Counted from the first letter of the stretch, positions 9,372 to 21,566 are shown. The stretch: 64,000 nt of DNA from Rhodocyclaceae bacterium (GCA_030824275.1 JAVBXY010000031.1:1-64000), one strand, 5' to 3'. Numbers and translations are program-made. Notes: generated by a model not told the origin, from the letters alone.

Positions 9372-10113
9372 ACCCGATGATTACAAGCGCGTGCTGGAAG
9401 CCGCGCTACTGGTGGCCGCTGAACCGGTGACGCTGCCCGAATTGAAGAAGCTCTTTGACGAGGAGTTCGACGACGACACCTGGCGCACGCTGCTTGACGA
9501 TCTGCGTCGGGACTGGTCGAATCGCGGTGTCGAACTGGTGCAACTGGCGTCCGGCTGGCGTTTCCAGACCCGCCCGGAGTACCAGTTCTACCTGGACCGA
9601 CTGAAGAACGAAAAAGCGCCGAAGTATTCGCGCGCCGTAATGGAGACGCTGGCGATCATCGCCTACCGTCAGCCCGTGACCCGTGGTGACATCGAGGATA
9701 TCCGTGGTGTTGCCGTGTCGCCGAATGTGTTGAAGGTGCTGGAGGGGCGTGGCTGGATCGATGCCGTGGGTCACCGCGATGCACCGGGGCGACCGGCACT
9801 GTATGCGACCACGCGAAAGTTTCTCGATGACCTGGGTTTGCGCAGCCTTACCGAGCTGCCGCCCCTGACCGAAATTGAAAAGGTGATGGACCTTGGACAA
9901 GCCAAAATCCCCGAAACCGTCCCGGTTCAAGACCCGGGATACGAAGAACAGCCCCAAGAGCCCCAGCCCGCGCCGCGCGACGAGGGGCAGCTCGACCTCG
10001 TCGGAAGCGAGCCCGGCCTCGCCCCCTGGCCGTTCGAGCCCGCAGCGCCAGATGAACGCCCAGCGCAAGGCGACGCCGTTTCGGACGGGGCCGAAGGCAG
10101 CACCGGCACCTAG
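9358..10113 (+). CDS. scpB: Segregation and condensation protein B
   Basis: A 251-residue ScpB with two winged-helix domains: [21 protein letters not shown] at the start and [28 protein letters not shown] in the middle, the most conserved family motif. The core ends near [12 protein letters not shown] (about residue 177). The remaining 75 residues are low-complexity, rich in P, E, D and Q, and lie almost wholly over the rluB N-terminal extension in another frame. It binds ScpA as a dimer. Confidence 0.92.
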   Translation: MQLYKPDDYKRVLEAALLVAAEPVTLPELKKLFDEEFDDDTWRTLLDDLRRDWSNRGVELVQLASGWRFQTRPEYQFYLDRLKNEKAPKYSRAVMETLAIIAYRQPVTRGDIEDIRGVAVSPNVLKVLEGRGWIDAVGHRDAPGRPALYATTRKFLDDLGLRSLTELPPLTEIEKVMDLGQAKIPETVPVQDPGYEEQPQEPQPAPRDEGQLDLVGSEPGLAPWPFEPAAPDERPAQGDAVSDGAEGSTGT

Positions 10114-10978
10114 CGCGCCGCGCAAGAGTCCCGCGCAGGGACGTCGCAGCCGGGGTGAAGAGGTCGTTTTCGCCGATCCGCCCAAGCTGCACAAGGCCCT
10201 GGCCGATGCCGGTCATGGCTCGCGCCGCGAGTTGGAGGAATGGATTCTTGCCGGTCGCGTCAACGTGAACGGTGAACCGGCCCACGTTGGTCAGCGCGTC
10301 GGTCCGGACGACAAGATTCGCCTTAACGGCAAACTGGTCCAGCTCAAGTTCTCAGACCGCTTGCCGCGCGTGCTGATGTATCACAAGCCCGAGGGCGAGA
10401 TCGTCTCCAAGGACGATCCCGAAGGCCGCCCCAGTGTGTTCTCCAAGTTGCCGCGGCTGAAGAGCGGGCGCTGGATTTCCATTGGCCGGCTGGATTTCAA
10501 TTCCTGCGGCCTGCTGTTGTTCACCAATGACGGCGGCCTGGCCAATCGCATGATGCATCCGCGCTACGAGATCGAGCGCGAATACGCCGTGCGTGTGCTG
10601 GGCGAGGCGACGACGGAGATGCTGGCGCAGTTGCGTACCGGCGTCCAACTGGAGGATGGGCCTGCGCACTTCACCCGGATGCTGGATTCGGGCGGCGAGG
10701 GGGCCAATCACTGGTATCGAGTGGCTCTTTCCGAAGGTCGCAACCGGGAGGTTCGGCGCATGTTCGAGGCTGTCGGGCTGACCGTCAGCCGGTTGATGCG
10801 GGTGCGCTACGGCCCGGTTAATCTGCCGCCCCGACTCAAGCGCGGCCAATGCCGCGACCTAGAGCCGGAGGAAGTCCAGGCCTTGCTGAAACTGCTGCCG
10901 CCAGAGCAGCGGCAGGTGTCGCCGCAGCCGCAAACGGACGATTTCGACGATGAGTTCGACGAGGAATCCGATGCCTGA
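9893..10978 (+). CDS. rluB: 23S rRNA pseudouridine synthase B
   Basis: A 361-residue RsuA/RluB-family enzyme. An S4 RNA-binding domain ([29 protein letters not shown]) comes first, then the catalytic core with [17 protein letters not shown] carrying the catalytic aspartate, then [16 protein letters not shown]. It makes pseudouridine 2605 in 23S rRNA. The coordinates use the TTG at 9893, which gives a basic, Ser/Pro-rich tail of about 85 residues and a 221-bp overlap with scpB. The ATG at 10052 is an equally plausible start and would leave a 62-bp overlap. A charged C-terminal tail ends in DDEFDEES. Confidence 0.88.
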   Translation: MDKPKSPKPSRFKTRDTKNSPKSPSPRRATRGSSTSSEASPASPPGRSSPQRQMNAQRKATPFRTGPKAAPAPSAPRKSPAQGRRSRGEEVVFADPPKLHKALADAGHGSRRELEEWILAGRVNVNGEPAHVGQRVGPDDKIRLNGKLVQLKFSDRLPRVLMYHKPEGEIVSKDDPEGRPSVFSKLPRLKSGRWISIGRLDFNSCGLLLFTNDGGLANRMMHPRYEIEREYAVRVLGEATTEMLAQLRTGVQLEDGPAHFTRMLDSGGEGANHWYRVALSEGRNREVRRMFEAVGLTVSRLMRVRYGPVNLPPRLKRGQCRDLEPEEVQALLKLLPPEQRQVSPQPQTDDFDDEFDEESDA

Positions 10979-11002
10979 ACGATCCAGCGGTAAGCATTGA
11001 TT

Positions 11003-11031
11003 TTGCAGTGAGATGAGGCCTCTGCTATAAT
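11003..11031 (+). promoter_or_regulatory. Promoter of the rimP-nusA-infB block
   Basis: A TATAAT -10 box at 11026-11031 is preceded by TG one base upstream (extended -10, TGCTATAAT). A weak -35, TTGCAG, lies at 11003-11008 with a 17-bp spacer. Transcription would start near 11038, giving a leader of roughly 85 nt before rimP. Confidence 0.7.
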
Positions 11032-11071
11032 CTTGCGGCTTTGGTTGGCACCGTTCTCGGGAGAGAGAAAG

Positions 11072-11095
11072 AATGGGCGTTTCGGCCCATTTTTC
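11072..11095 (+). terminator. Leader terminator/attenuator before rimP
   Basis: ATGGGC (11073-11078) pairs with GCCCAT (11085-11090) around a GTTTCG loop and is followed at once by a T run (TTTTT, 11090-11094). It lies about 35 nt after the predicted transcription start and 28 nt before the rimP start. It has the form of an intrinsic terminator inside the leader, so read-through must be partial or regulated. Confidence 0.65.
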
Positions 11096-11122
11096 ATTTG
11101 TGCGACGACTTTGTGAGTGTGA

Positions 11123-11596
11123 ATGCAACTGTTTGATCTGATTGATAAGACTGTGAGTGGCTTGGGCTTTGAGCTGGTCGATTTCGAGACCAGCCCGCGG
11201 GCTCGGCTGCTTCGCGTCTTCATCGACCGCCTGCCTGTGGAAGATGGGGGTGGCGATGCAGAGAAGAGTGGGATCAGCATTGATGATTGCAGTCTCGTCA
11301 GCAACCAGTTGAGCCGTGTGTTCCTGGTCGAGAACGTCGATTATGACCGCCTCGAAGTCTCTTCTCCCGGACTGGATCGTCCTCTCGTCAAACCCGCTGA
11401 CTACCGCCGCTTTGCCGGCAAGGAAGTCCAGCTCAAGCTGCGTGTTCCGCTGGGTAACCAGCGCAACTTCAGCGGTGTGCTGGAAGGGTTGAAGGGCGAC
11501 GCTGGCCAGGAAGTGGTTTGCCTGCGTGCAGATGCTGCGGTGGTCGAGTTTCCGCTCGATAACGTGGATCGGGCGCGTCTGGTGCCGAAGTTCTGA
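11123..11596 (+). CDS. rimP: Ribosome maturation factor RimP
   Basis: A 157-residue RimP (YhbC). The N-terminal alpha/beta domain holds [22 protein letters not shown] and [18 protein letters not shown]; the family signature [15 protein letters not shown] follows; the C-terminal Sm-like barrel is [12 protein letters not shown]. It helps 30S subunit maturation by promoting S12/S19 assembly. It is the first gene of the block that continues with nusA, 20 bp downstream. Confidence 0.95.
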   Translation: MQLFDLIDKTVSGLGFELVDFETSPRARLLRVFIDRLPVEDGGGDAEKSGISIDDCSLVSNQLSRVFLVENVDYDRLEVSSPGLDRPLVKPADYRRFAGKEVQLKLRVPLGNQRNFSGVLEGLKGDAGQEVVCLRADAAVVEFPLDNVDRARLVPKF

Positions 11597-11616
11597 ATTT
11601 TGCTGGAGGACTGCAT

Positions 11617-13098
11617 ATGAGCCGTGAATTGCTGCTGCTGGTCGATGCCTTGGCCCGCGAGAAGAATGTCCCCCGGGACATCGTTTTTGGTGCGTTGGAA
11701 CTGGCCCTCGCGTCGGCGACCAAGAAGCGCGTCAACGACGAGGCTGACGTTCGCGTCGAGATTGATCGCGATAGTGGCGAATACGAGTCCTTCCGTCGCT
11801 GGCTGGTGGTGCCGGACGACATGGTCGAGAATGAGGAGCAGCAGATCGGCCTGACTGCTGCCCAGCAGCAGATTTCCGACATTGCGCTCGAAGACTATAT
11901 CGAGGAGAGCTTGGAGCCCATCGATTTCGGTCGTATCGGTGCCCAGGCGGCGAAGCAGGTGATCCTGCAAAAAATTCGCGATGCCGAGCGCGAGCAGGTG
12001 TTGAATGACTTCCTTGATCGCAAGGAATTCCTCGTCAGCGGCACCATCAAGCGCATGGAACGCGGTAGCGCCATTGTCGAGGCCGGTCGTATCGAGGCTC
12101 TGCTGCCTCGTGACCAGATGATCCCGAAGGAAAATCTGCGCCCCGGTGATCGTGTTCGCGCCTGGCTGATGAAGATCGACCGCCAGGCCCGTGGCCCGCA
12201 ACTGATCCTCTCGCGCACGGCCCCCGATTTCATCATGAAGCTGTTCGAGCTGGAAGTCCCCGAGATCGAGGACGGCCTGCTTGAGATCAAGGCAGCAGCC
12301 CGCGATTCCGGCATGCGCGCCAAGATTGCCGTCAAGTCGAATGATCCCCGCGTCGATCCGATCGGCACCTGCGTCGGCATGCGCGGTTCCCGTGTCACGG
12401 CCGTCACTAACGAGCTCTCTGGCGAGCGGGTGGACATCATCCTGTGGTCTGCCGATCCGGCACAGTTCGTGATCGGCGCCCTGGCCCCGGCCGAAGTGCA
12501 GAGCATCGTCGTTGACGAGGAAAAGCATGCGATGGATGTGGTTGTGGACGAGGACAACCTCGCTATCGCCATTGGTCGCGGTGGTCAGAACGTGCGCCTG
12601 GCTTCGGAACTCACCGGCTGGACCATCAACCTGATGACGGTCGAGGAGTCTGCGCAAAAATCCGAATCCGAGCATTCCACCATCCGCGCGCTTTTCATCG
12701 CGAAGCTGGATGTGGACGAGGAAGTGGCGAACATCCTGATTGAGGAAGGTTTCTCCACCCTCGAGGAAATTGCATATGTACCTCTGGCGGAAATGCTGGA
12801 GATCGACGCCTTCGACGAGGCAACGGTGAACGAGTTGCGCGACCGCGCCCGCAATGTCCTCCTTACCGAGGCTATCGTGGATGAAGAGCAACTGGAAAAG
12901 GTCGCCGAGGACATGTTGTCTCTCGAAGGCATGGACAAGTCATTGGCAGCAAAACTGGCGAAAAACGGTATTACCGACCGTGACGCGCTGGCGGACCTGG
13001 CGGTTGACGAGTTGACTGAAATGACCGGCATCGATGCCGAACGGGCAACGGCGCTGATCACGGTCGCGCGTGCCCATTGGTTCGCCGAGGAAGAATGA
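11617..13098 (+). CDS. nusA: Transcription termination/antitermination factor NusA
   Basis: A 493-residue NusA of full proteobacterial length. Domain order: the RNA-polymerase-binding N-terminal domain (1-130), an S1 domain (about 135-200, [18 protein letters not shown]), KH1 and KH2 ([18 protein letters not shown] and [20 protein letters not shown]), and two C-terminal acidic repeats ([41 protein letters not shown]) that contact alpha-CTD and N-type factors. It controls pausing, termination and rRNA antitermination. It lies between rimP and infB, as in most proteobacteria. Confidence 0.96.
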   Translation: MSRELLLLVDALAREKNVPRDIVFGALELALASATKKRVNDEADVRVEIDRDSGEYESFRRWLVVPDDMVENEEQQIGLTAAQQQISDIALEDYIEESLEPIDFGRIGAQAAKQVILQKIRDAEREQVLNDFLDRKEFLVSGTIKRMERGSAIVEAGRIEALLPRDQMIPKENLRPGDRVRAWLMKIDRQARGPQLILSRTAPDFIMKLFELEVPEIEDGLLEIKAAARDSGMRAKIAVKSNDPRVDPIGTCVGMRGSRVTAVTNELSGERVDIILWSADPAQFVIGALAPAEVQSIVVDEEKHAMDVVVDEDNLAIAIGRGGQNVRLASELTGWTINLMTVEESAQKSESEHSTIRALFIAKLDVDEEVANILIEEGFSTLEEIAYVPLAEMLEIDAFDEATVNELRDRARNVLLTEAIVDEEQLEKVAEDMLSLEGMDKSLAAKLAKNGITDRDALADLAVDELTEMTGIDAERATALITVARAHWFAEEE

Positions 13099-13108
13099 GA
13101 GGTACGGC

Positions 13109-15850
<2,742 letters not shown>

Positions 15851-15859
15851 AAGTCGGCC

Positions 15860-16264
15860 ATGGCGACACGGCGATCCGGTCACGGATTCTCCCGTTCCGA
15901 CCGTGTCTCGGAGCAGATCCGCCGCGAATTGGCGGATCTGCTGCGTTTCCACCTCAAGGACCCGCGCATTGCCGCCAAGCTCACGCTGGTGACGGTGACT
16001 GACGTCGAAATCAGTCCTGATTACGCCCACGCCAAGGTCTTCTATACCTCGATGGCCGATGCCGACGCCAACGTCGCCATCGCCGAGGGACTCAAGCGCT
16101 CCGCCGGTTTTCTGCGCCGCGAACTGGGCAAGCGCATCCGCATCCACCAGACGCCGGAACTGCATTTTGTGTATGACGCTTCGGTCGAGCATGGCACGCG
16201 CCTGTCGCACCTGATCGACCAGGCCGTCGAGTCCGACCGCAAGCTGAACGACGAGAACGAGTGA
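15860..16264 (+). CDS. rbfA: Ribosome-binding factor A
   Basis: A 134-residue KH-like RbfA with the SDRVSEQIRRELADLL start, VTVTDVEISPDYAHAKVFY and the C-terminal LGKRIRIHQTPELHFVYDAS signature. It binds helix 1 of 16S rRNA late in 30S maturation and is needed for cold adaptation in E. coli. It starts 9 bp after infB and its stop overlaps the truB GTG start (GTGA). Confidence 0.95.
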   Translation: MATRRSGHGFSRSDRVSEQIRRELADLLRFHLKDPRIAAKLTLVTVTDVEISPDYAHAKVFYTSMADADANVAIAEGLKRSAGFLRRELGKRIRIHQTPELHFVYDASVEHGTRLSHLIDQAVESDRKLNDENE

Positions 16265-17169
16265 AGGCTGCGGCGGTAAAGCGGGTTTGGCGCCGGGTGG
16301 ACGGCGTGTTGCTGTTCGACAAACCCCTCGGCATGACCTCCAACCACGCCTTGCAGGCGGCACGTCGCCTCTTCAATGCGGAGAAGGGTGGCCATACCGG
16401 CACCCTCGATCCCTTGGCCACTGGTCTGCTGCCCTTGTGTTTCGGCGAAGCCACCAAGTTTGCTGGTGAGCTGCTGGATGCCGACAAGCGCTATGTCGCG
16501 ACGGTGCAGTTGGGCGTTACCACCGATTCCGCCGATGCCGAGGGCGTGGTGCTCGAACGGCGGCCGGTGACGTGCGGCAAAGAGGACGTCGAAGCCGCCA
16601 TGACGGCATTCCTCGGCGAAATCGACCAGATTCCCCCCATGCATTCCGCGCTCAAGCGGGACGGCAAGCCGCTCTACGAATATGCCCGGGCCGGCATCGA
16701 ACTCGAACGCCAGCCGCGTCGGGTAAGCATTCATGAGCTGCGCATGCTTGACTGGAGCGGTGAGCGTTTCGTCTTCGAGGTTGCTTGCAGCAAGGGCACC
16801 TATGTGCGCACGCTGGCGGCGGATATCGGCGAGCGGCTCGGCTGCGGCGCCCATCTTGCGGCCTTGCGCCGCACCGGCATCGGTCGCCTCGATGTTACCG
16901 ATGCCATCGCATTGGCGACGCTGGAAGATATGGACGGCGCGGCAAGAGACACCCTGCTGCTGGCACCGGATGCCCTGCTGGCAGGGATTGGCGAAGCCCG
17001 ATTGGATACTGCCGACGCCGCCCGCTTGTCCCATGGGCAGGCCGTGCGCTGGACCGGGGACGAGGGTGTCCGCCTGCGCACCTATGCTCCGGACGGGCGC
17101 TTTCTTGGCCTCTGTCGCATGACGGCGGACGGCTGGTTGCAGCCGCAGCGGCTGGTTGCCGGTGGCTGA
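16261..17169 (+). CDS. truB: tRNA pseudouridine-55 synthase
   Basis: A 302-residue TruB starting with GTG inside the rbfA stop. The catalytic motif GGHTGTLDPLATGLLPLCFGEA carries the active-site aspartate, and PPMHSALKRDGKPLYEYARAG plus CSKGTYVRTLAADIGE are family signatures. A C-terminal PUA-like domain (about 245-300) binds the T-arm/acceptor elbow. It makes pseudouridine 55 in the T-loop of tRNAs. Confidence 0.95.
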   Translation: MKAAAVKRVWRRVDGVLLFDKPLGMTSNHALQAARRLFNAEKGGHTGTLDPLATGLLPLCFGEATKFAGELLDADKRYVATVQLGVTTDSADAEGVVLERRPVTCGKEDVEAAMTAFLGEIDQIPPMHSALKRDGKPLYEYARAGIELERQPRRVSIHELRMLDWSGERFVFEVACSKGTYVRTLAADIGERLGCGAHLAALRRTGIGRLDVTDAIALATLEDMDGAARDTLLLAPDALLAGIGEARLDTADAARLSHGQAVRWTGDEGVRLRTYAPDGRFLGLCRMTADGWLQPQRLVAGG

Positions 17170-17203
17170 CAACATAATTTGATTGCAATTTGCACGTAAC
17201 AGC

Positions 17204-17233
17204 TTGAAGAAAATCAGTTTCACCCGCTATAAT
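17204..17233 (+). promoter_or_regulatory. Promoter before rpsO
   Basis: TTGAAG (17204-17209) and TATAAT (17228-17233) are spaced by 18 bp, 50 bp before the rpsO start. It gives rpsO-pnp a source of transcription apart from the rimP promoter. Confidence 0.7.
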
Positions 17234-17282
17234 TCGCAGTTCTCCGAGAGACCAACATCACAGGATTAGCAAGGAAACCACA

Positions 17283-17552
17283 ATGGCAATTTCCACCACC
17301 GACAAGGCCAAGATCGTCACCGACTACCAGCGCGCCCAGGGCGACACGGGTTCCCCCGAGGTACAAGTGGCGCTGCTGACGGCGCGCATCAACGACCTGA
17401 CTGGCCACTTCAAGGCCCACGTCAAGGATCACCACTCCCGCCGTGGCCTGCTCAAGATGGTCAGCCAGCGCCGCAAGATGCTGGACTACCTGAAGCGCAA
17501 GAACGCTGACAGCTACCGTGCTCTGATCGAGCGCCTCGGCCTGCGCAAGTAA
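17283..17552 (+). CDS. rpsO: 30S ribosomal protein S15
   Basis: An 89-residue S15 of exact family length. The signature runs from [17 protein letters not shown] through [18 protein letters not shown] to [14 protein letters not shown]. It binds the 16S central domain and is often autoregulated through its own leader. It has its own promoter, with pnp downstream after a terminator hairpin, as in E. coli rpsO-pnp. Confidence 0.97.
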   Translation: MAISTTDKAKIVTDYQRAQGDTGSPEVQVALLTARINDLTGHFKAHVKDHHSRRGLLKMVSQRRKMLDYLKRKNADSYRALIERLGLRK

Positions 17553-17627
17553 GCGCCACCATAAGTTTGATTTCGTACTGCGAGCGCGCGATGCGCGTGA
17601 TCCCGGTTCCTCGGGTTCGCTGAACAT

Positions 17628-17661
17628 ACCGGCACGACCTCAAGGTCGGTGCCGGTTTTTT
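17628..17661 (+). terminator. Terminator between rpsO and pnp
   Basis: ACCGGCACGACC pairs with GGTCGGTGCCGGT (one bulged G) and is followed by six T residues (17656-17661). It lies 21 bp before the pnp GTG. It probably lets only part of the rpsO transcripts run into pnp, and it may also be a processing site. Confidence 0.8.
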
Positions 17662-17681
17662 ATTGAATGAAAGGAAATGTC

Positions 17682-19793
17682 GTGCTGACAGCGATCAAGA
17701 AGAGTTTTGCATACGGTGCCCATACCGTCACCCTGGAAACCGGCGAGATTGCCCGCCAATCCGGTGGCGCCGTGCTGGTCAATATGGATGACACCGTGGT
17801 GCTGGCCACCGTGGTGGGCGCCAAGTCCGCCAAGCCGGGCCAGGATTTCTTCCCCCTGACCGTCGACTACATGGAGAAGACCTATGCTGCCGGCAAGATT
17901 CCCGGTGGCTTCTTCAAGCGCGAAGGTCGTCCTTCTGAAAAGGAAACCCTGACCTGCCGCCTGATCGACCGTCCGATCCGTCCGCTGTTCCCGGAAGGCT
18001 TCTACAACGAAGTGCAGGTCGTGTGTACCGTGATGTCCTGCAACCCCGAGATCGATCCCGACATCCCCGCCATGATCGGCGCCTCCGCCGCGCTGGCGAT
18101 CTCCGGCATTCCCTTCGCTGGCCCCATCGGTGCCGCCCGCGTTGCCTACATCGATGGCCAGTACGTGCTGTGCCCGACCAAGACCCAGCTTGAAAATACC
18201 GACCTCGACCTCGTCGTCGCCGGTACCGAAGGTGCCGTGCTGATGGTGGAATCGGAAGCCAAGCAACTTTCCGAAGAGATCATGCTCGGCGCTGTCGTCT
18301 TCGGCCATGACCAGATGCAGATCGCCATCAAGGCCATCAACGAACTCGTTGAAGTCGCCGGCAAGCCCGAGTGGGACTGGCAGGCCGCACCGAAGGACGA
18401 AGCCCTGATCGCCAAGGTCAATGAACTGGCCGAAGCCGATCTGCGCGAAGCCTATCGCATCACCAGCAAGCAGGCCCGTACCCAGAAGACCCGCGAGATT
18501 TCCAAGCGTGTCGTCGAGGCCCTGAGCGCCGGCGAGAATGCCCCGGACGCCAACACCATCAACAATACCCTGTTCGATCTCGAAGCCAAGATCGTTCGCA
18601 CCCAGATCCTCAACGGCGATCCCCGCATCGACGGTCGCGATACCCGCACCGTGCGTCCGATCACCATCCGTAACGGTGTGCTGCCGCGTACCCACGGTTC
18701 CGCTCTGTTCACCCGTGGCGAAACCCAGGGTCTGGTGGTCGCCACCCTCGGCACCGGTCGCGACGAGCAGATCATCGACGCCCTACAGGGCGAGTACCGT
18801 GATCGCTTCATGCTTCACTACAACATGCCTCCCTACGCCACCGGTGAAACCGGCCGCGTCGGTACCCCCAAGCGTCGCGAGATCGGCCACGGCCGCCTCG
18901 CCAAGCGTGCCCTGCTTGCCGTGCTGCCCTCGCCCGAGGAGTTCGGCTACTCGATGCGCGTGGTTTCCGAGATTACCGAGTCCAATGGTTCCTCGTCGAT
19001 GGCTTCCGTCTGTGGCGGTTCGCTGGCACTGATGGATGCAGGCGTGCCTCTCAAGGCGCACGTGGCGGGTATCGCCATGGGCCTGATCAAGGAAGGCAAC
19101 CGCTTCGCCGTGCTGACCGACATCCTTGGCGACGAAGATCACCTCGGCGACATGGACTTCAAGGTTGCGGGTACCGACACCGGCATCACCGCCTTGCAGA
19201 TGGACATCAAGATCCAGGGCATCACCAAGGAAATCATGCAGGTCGCGCTGGCCCAGGCCAAGGAAGCCCGCATCCATATCCTCGGCAAGATGAAGGAATC
19301 CATGTCCGGCCACCGTGAGGAGGTCTCCACCTTCGCGCCGCGCATGCTGCACATGAAGATCAACCCGGAGAAGATCCGCGACGTGATCGGCAAGGGCGGC
19401 GCAGTGATCCGCGCGCTGACCGAGGAAACCGGTTGCGTGATCGACATCGAGGATGACGGCTCGATCACCATCTCGTCGGTGAATGCCGATGCGGCACAGA
19501 CGGCCAAGAAGCGCATCGAGGACATCACTGCTGAAGTCGAAGTCGGCAAGATCTACGAAGGCCCGGTGCTGCGCTTGCTGGATTTCGGTGCCATCGTCAG
19601 CCTGCTGCCGGGCAAGGACGGTCTGCTGCACATCTCGCAGATCGCCAACGAGCGCGTCAACGCCGTTTCCGACTATCTGAAGGAAGGCCAGATCGTCAAG
19701 GTCAAGGTCATCGAGACCGACGACAAGGGCCGCGTTCGCCTGTCCATGAAGGCGATCTCCGCCGAGGCTGCTCCCGCAGCCGCCGCCGAATAA
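17682..19793 (+). CDS. pnp: Polyribonucleotide nucleotidyltransferase (PNPase)
   Basis: A 703-residue PNPase. I prefer the GTG at 17682 (protein start [22 protein letters not shown]) because an AAAGGA ribosome site lies at 17671-17676. The ATG at 17667 in the same frame would put that site inside the gene. Two RNase PH domains flank a helical domain, followed by a KH domain ([20 protein letters not shown]) and an S1 domain ([25 protein letters not shown]). It degrades RNA 3'-5' by phosphorolysis, usually in the degradosome. Confidence 0.95.
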   Translation: MLTAIKKSFAYGAHTVTLETGEIARQSGGAVLVNMDDTVVLATVVGAKSAKPGQDFFPLTVDYMEKTYAAGKIPGGFFKREGRPSEKETLTCRLIDRPIRPLFPEGFYNEVQVVCTVMSCNPEIDPDIPAMIGASAALAISGIPFAGPIGAARVAYIDGQYVLCPTKTQLENTDLDLVVAGTEGAVLMVESEAKQLSEEIMLGAVVFGHDQMQIAIKAINELVEVAGKPEWDWQAAPKDEALIAKVNELAEADLREAYRITSKQARTQKTREISKRVVEALSAGENAPDANTINNTLFDLEAKIVRTQILNGDPRIDGRDTRTVRPITIRNGVLPRTHGSALFTRGETQGLVVATLGTGRDEQIIDALQGEYRDRFMLHYNMPPYATGETGRVGTPKRREIGHGRLAKRALLAVLPSPEEFGYSMRVVSEITESNGSSSMASVCGGSLALMDAGVPLKAHVAGIAMGLIKEGNRFAVLTDILGDEDHLGDMDFKVAGTDTGITALQMDIKIQGITKEIMQVALAQAKEARIHILGKMKESMSGHREEVSTFAPRMLHMKINPEKIRDVIGKGGAVIRALTEETGCVIDIEDDGSITISSVNADAAQTAKKRIEDITAEVEVGKIYEGPVLRLLDFGAIVSLLPGKDGLLHISQIANERVNAVSDYLKEGQIVKVKVIETDDKGRVRLSMKAISAEAAPAAAAE

Positions 19794-19805
19794 GGCGGTT
19801 TTTGC

Positions 19806-19843
19806 CCAACAAAAAAGGACGCCTCGGCGTCCTTTTTTGTTGG
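19806..19843. terminator. Bidirectional terminator between pnp and dksA
   Basis: The arms CCAACAAAAAAGGACGCC and GGCGTCCTTTTTTGTTGG form a long hairpin with an A tract on one side and a T tract on the other, so it works as an intrinsic terminator for pnp (+) and dksA (-). It lies between the two converging stops. Confidence 0.92.
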
Positions 19844-19856
19844 CTTGTCGGCTGAA

Positions 19857-20294
19857 TTATTTGCCGACCTGCTTTTCCCGATGTTCTTCCAGCGTCTTGC
19901 AGTCGATGCACATCGTCGCCGTGGGGCGGGCTTCGAGGCGCTTGAGACCGATTTCTACGCCGCAGGAATCGCAGTAGCCGTATTCGCCGTTCTCGATGCG
20001 CCCGATTGATTCATCGACCTTCTTGATCAGCTTGCGCTCCCGGTCGCGGTTGCGCAGTTCCAGGGCAATGTCGGACTCCTGGCTGGCGCGGTCGTTGGGA
20101 TCGGCAAACACGGTAGCCTCGTCCTGCATGGTATGCACGGTGCGCTCGATGTCCTCGCTGAGCTCCTCCTTGAGCAGATTGAGAATGTCGCGGAAATGCG
20201 CGAGTTGTTTCGCACTCATGTATTCCTCACCCTTTTTCGGGGTGTAGGGAGGGAAATGTTTCTTGTGCAGCAGATCTTCAGCCATCTCGATCAT
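19857..20294 (-). CDS. dksA: RNA polymerase-binding transcription factor DksA
   Basis: A 145-residue DksA. The coiled coil carries the tip acidic pair in FADPNDRASQESD (AxxDxA-type tip), and the C-terminal zinc finger is CDSCGVEIGLKRLEARPT followed by CIDC. DksA enters the RNA polymerase secondary channel and, with ppGpp, controls stable-RNA and amino-acid promoters. The start may be the ATG at 20294 or, three codons later, the ATG at 20285 (MAEDLLHKK). A good promoter lies just upstream. Confidence 0.95.
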   Translation of the reverse strand: MIEMAEDLLHKKHFPPYTPKKGEEYMSAKQLAHFRDILNLLKEELSEDIERTVHTMQDEATVFADPNDRASQESDIALELRNRDRERKLIKKVDESIGRIENGEYGYCDSCGVEIGLKRLEARPTATMCIDCKTLEEHREKQVGK

Positions 20295-20314
20295 CCATGT
20301 TCGAGGAAACGCGC

Positions 20315-20343
20315 TTTATAAACGAAACACCGGGGCATGGCAA
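20315..20343 (-). promoter_or_regulatory. dksA promoter
   Basis: Read on the minus strand: TTGCCA (20343-20338), a 17-bp spacer, then TATAAA (20320-20315), with the dksA ATG about 20 bp further on. Both boxes are one or two bases from the sigma-70 consensus. Confidence 0.7.
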
Positions 20344-20388
20344 GTCACGGATTATTGACATGATCGGCATGGAATTGTCCGACTTCAA

Positions 20389-20417
20389 TTGCCCATGCGA
20401 TGGGGCTTCGGTAGAAT
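20389..20417 (+). promoter_or_regulatory. Putative tRNA-Pro promoter
   Basis: TTGCCC (20389-20394) and TAGAAT (20412-20417) with a 17-bp spacer, ten bases before the tRNA-Pro 5' end. The region after the -10 is C-rich rather than a clear discriminator. Confidence 0.5.
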
Positions 20418-20426
20418 CCACCCCTT

Positions 20427-20503
20427 CGGGGCGTAGCGCAGCCCGGTAGCGCGCCTGCTTTGGGAGCAGGATGTCGAAGGTTCGAATCCTTTCGCCCCGA
20501 CCA
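20427..20503 (+). tRNA. tRNA-Pro (anticodon TGG)
   Basis: A 77-nt cloverleaf. The acceptor CGGGGCG pairs with CGCCCCG, the anticodon stem CCTGC/GCAGG encloses the loop TTTGGGA (anticodon TGG), and the T arm GAAGG-TTCGAAT-CCTTT is perfect. The CCA end is encoded (20501-20503). It reads CCA/CCG proline codons. Confidence 0.96.
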
Positions 20504-20519
20504 TCCGGTTTATTTCTTT

Positions 20520-20596
20520 CCGCCCGTAGCTCATCTGGATAGAGCACCGGCCTTCTAAGCCGGGGGTAACAGGTTCGAGTCCTGTCGGGCGGGCCA
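20520..20596 (+). tRNA. tRNA-Arg (anticodon TCT)
   Basis: A 77-nt cloverleaf. The acceptor CCGCCCG pairs with CGGGCGG, the anticodon stem CCGGC/GCCGG encloses CTTCTAA (anticodon TCT), and the T arm ACAGG-TTCGAGT-CCTGT is perfect, with encoded CCA (20594-20596). It reads AGA/AGG, rare arginine codons in a GC-rich genome. It lies 16 bp after tRNA-Pro and is probably co-transcribed. Confidence 0.96.
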
Positions 20597-20691
20597 GTAT
20601 TGCCTTACGCGCCAGCCCGGTATTACTTGTCGCTTTGGCGACTTCCCCAGCGTACGGTAGCGAACGGATTTCGCGCCCATTTCATTGCATT

Positions 20692-20711
20692 GTGACGGTG
20701 TTCAGCGTCAC
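20692..20711. promoter_or_regulatory. Inverted repeat before the M48-type lipoprotein gene
   Basis: GTGACG (20692-20697) and CGTCAC (20706-20711) form a perfect 6-bp inverted repeat with an 8-bp spacer, ending 24 bp before the ATG at 20736. It is distinct from the TGTGC-N6-GCACA sites found later. It could be an operator or a small hairpin. Confidence 0.35.
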
Positions 20712-20735
20712 GAATGTACTTTGAAAGGGCTCAGC

Positions 20736-21566
20736 ATGTCCGTCTTCCGTCCCGTCTGTTTTTTCAGCGCTCCTTTGTTGGTGATCGCCACGGCACTCTT
20801 CGGTATGGCGGGTTGCGCAACGGTGCCGGCAGATGAGCGCGCACGGATGGTGGATCTGCCGCTGGCTTCCACCCATGCCGATCTTTCCTTCAGCATCAGT
20901 ACCGGCTCCCGGCAAAGCGCTAAATGTGACGGGGATGCAGCTTGCCTGGCATTGGCGAATAGCGAGCCGGTTCTACGCTTTGCTCAACAGGTGCAGCGGG
21001 TGGCCGGAGCTTTGCAAACGGGGGTACAGTCCTTGTACCCGAATCTGGACCAGCAGGTACCGGGATTGCTCGGCAAGGGCTTCGATGTGTATGTCGTCGA
21101 TGGGGAGGAGCCTGGCAGCGCATCCAGCGCCAATGGCCGCATCGCCCTCAATGCATCCCTTGGGACAGCTCAACCTTACGACGAATGGCTGGCATTTGTC
21201 ATCGCGCGAGAAATGGGCCACGTGATCGCCCGCCATCACGAAGAGAATTCGGCGGCCAGTTTGACGACTTCCCTGATCCTGAACATCATCCTTCCCGGCA
21301 GCGGCTGGCTCAAGAGTGCGATATCCGCAGGTGGTTCCGGTATTGCCGCCAAGAGCAAACAGGATGTGCAGGCGCTTGAAGCGGACGCCATCGCGCTCAA
21401 GCTGCTGATGGCGTCCGGTTTTCGCCTGGGCGATGTGTCGCTGGCCTTGCGGGCGGCGCCCTTGCAGTCCGATGAAGGGCTCTGGTCAAGAAACTTCAAG
21501 AACTCGACGGAAAGTCTCCTGGCCGAGATACGCAGGCAGAAGTACGCCGTTGCTTCGTTACGGTAG
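20736..21566 (+). CDS. M48-family metallopeptidase-like lipoprotein, zinc motif degenerate
   Basis: A 276-residue lipoprotein. The start at 20736 follows a GAAAGGG ribosome site and gives a signal peptide with lipobox GMAGC (Cys27). The fold and surroundings match M48 peptidases (LNASLGTAQPYDEWLAFVIA, then the zinc helix, then ALEADAIALKLLMASGF, which supplies the ExxA-D third-ligand helix). The zinc motif HExxH reads REMGH (R158-E159-M-G-H162), so the first zinc histidine is arginine. Chaperone-like or inactive-protease function is possible. It lies 5 bp upstream of the gspA-type ATPase. Confidence 0.75.
   Translation: MSVFRPVCFFSAPLLVIATALFGMAGCATVPADERARMVDLPLASTHADLSFSISTGSRQSAKCDGDAACLALANSEPVLRFAQQVQRVAGALQTGVQSLYPNLDQQVPGLLGKGFDVYVVDGEEPGSASSANGRIALNASLGTAQPYDEWLAFVIAREMGHVIARHHEENSAASLTTSLILNIILPGSGWLKSAISAGGSGIAAKSKQDVQALEADAIALKLLMASGFRLGDVSLALRAAPLQSDEGLWSRNFKNSTESLLAEIRRQKYAVASLR

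Noticed and set aside
20692-20711. GTGACG-N8-CGTCAC as another member of the operator family
   Set aside because: The spacing (8 bp) and half-site differ from TGTGC-N6-GCACA, so it is listed separately as a weak inverted repeat.
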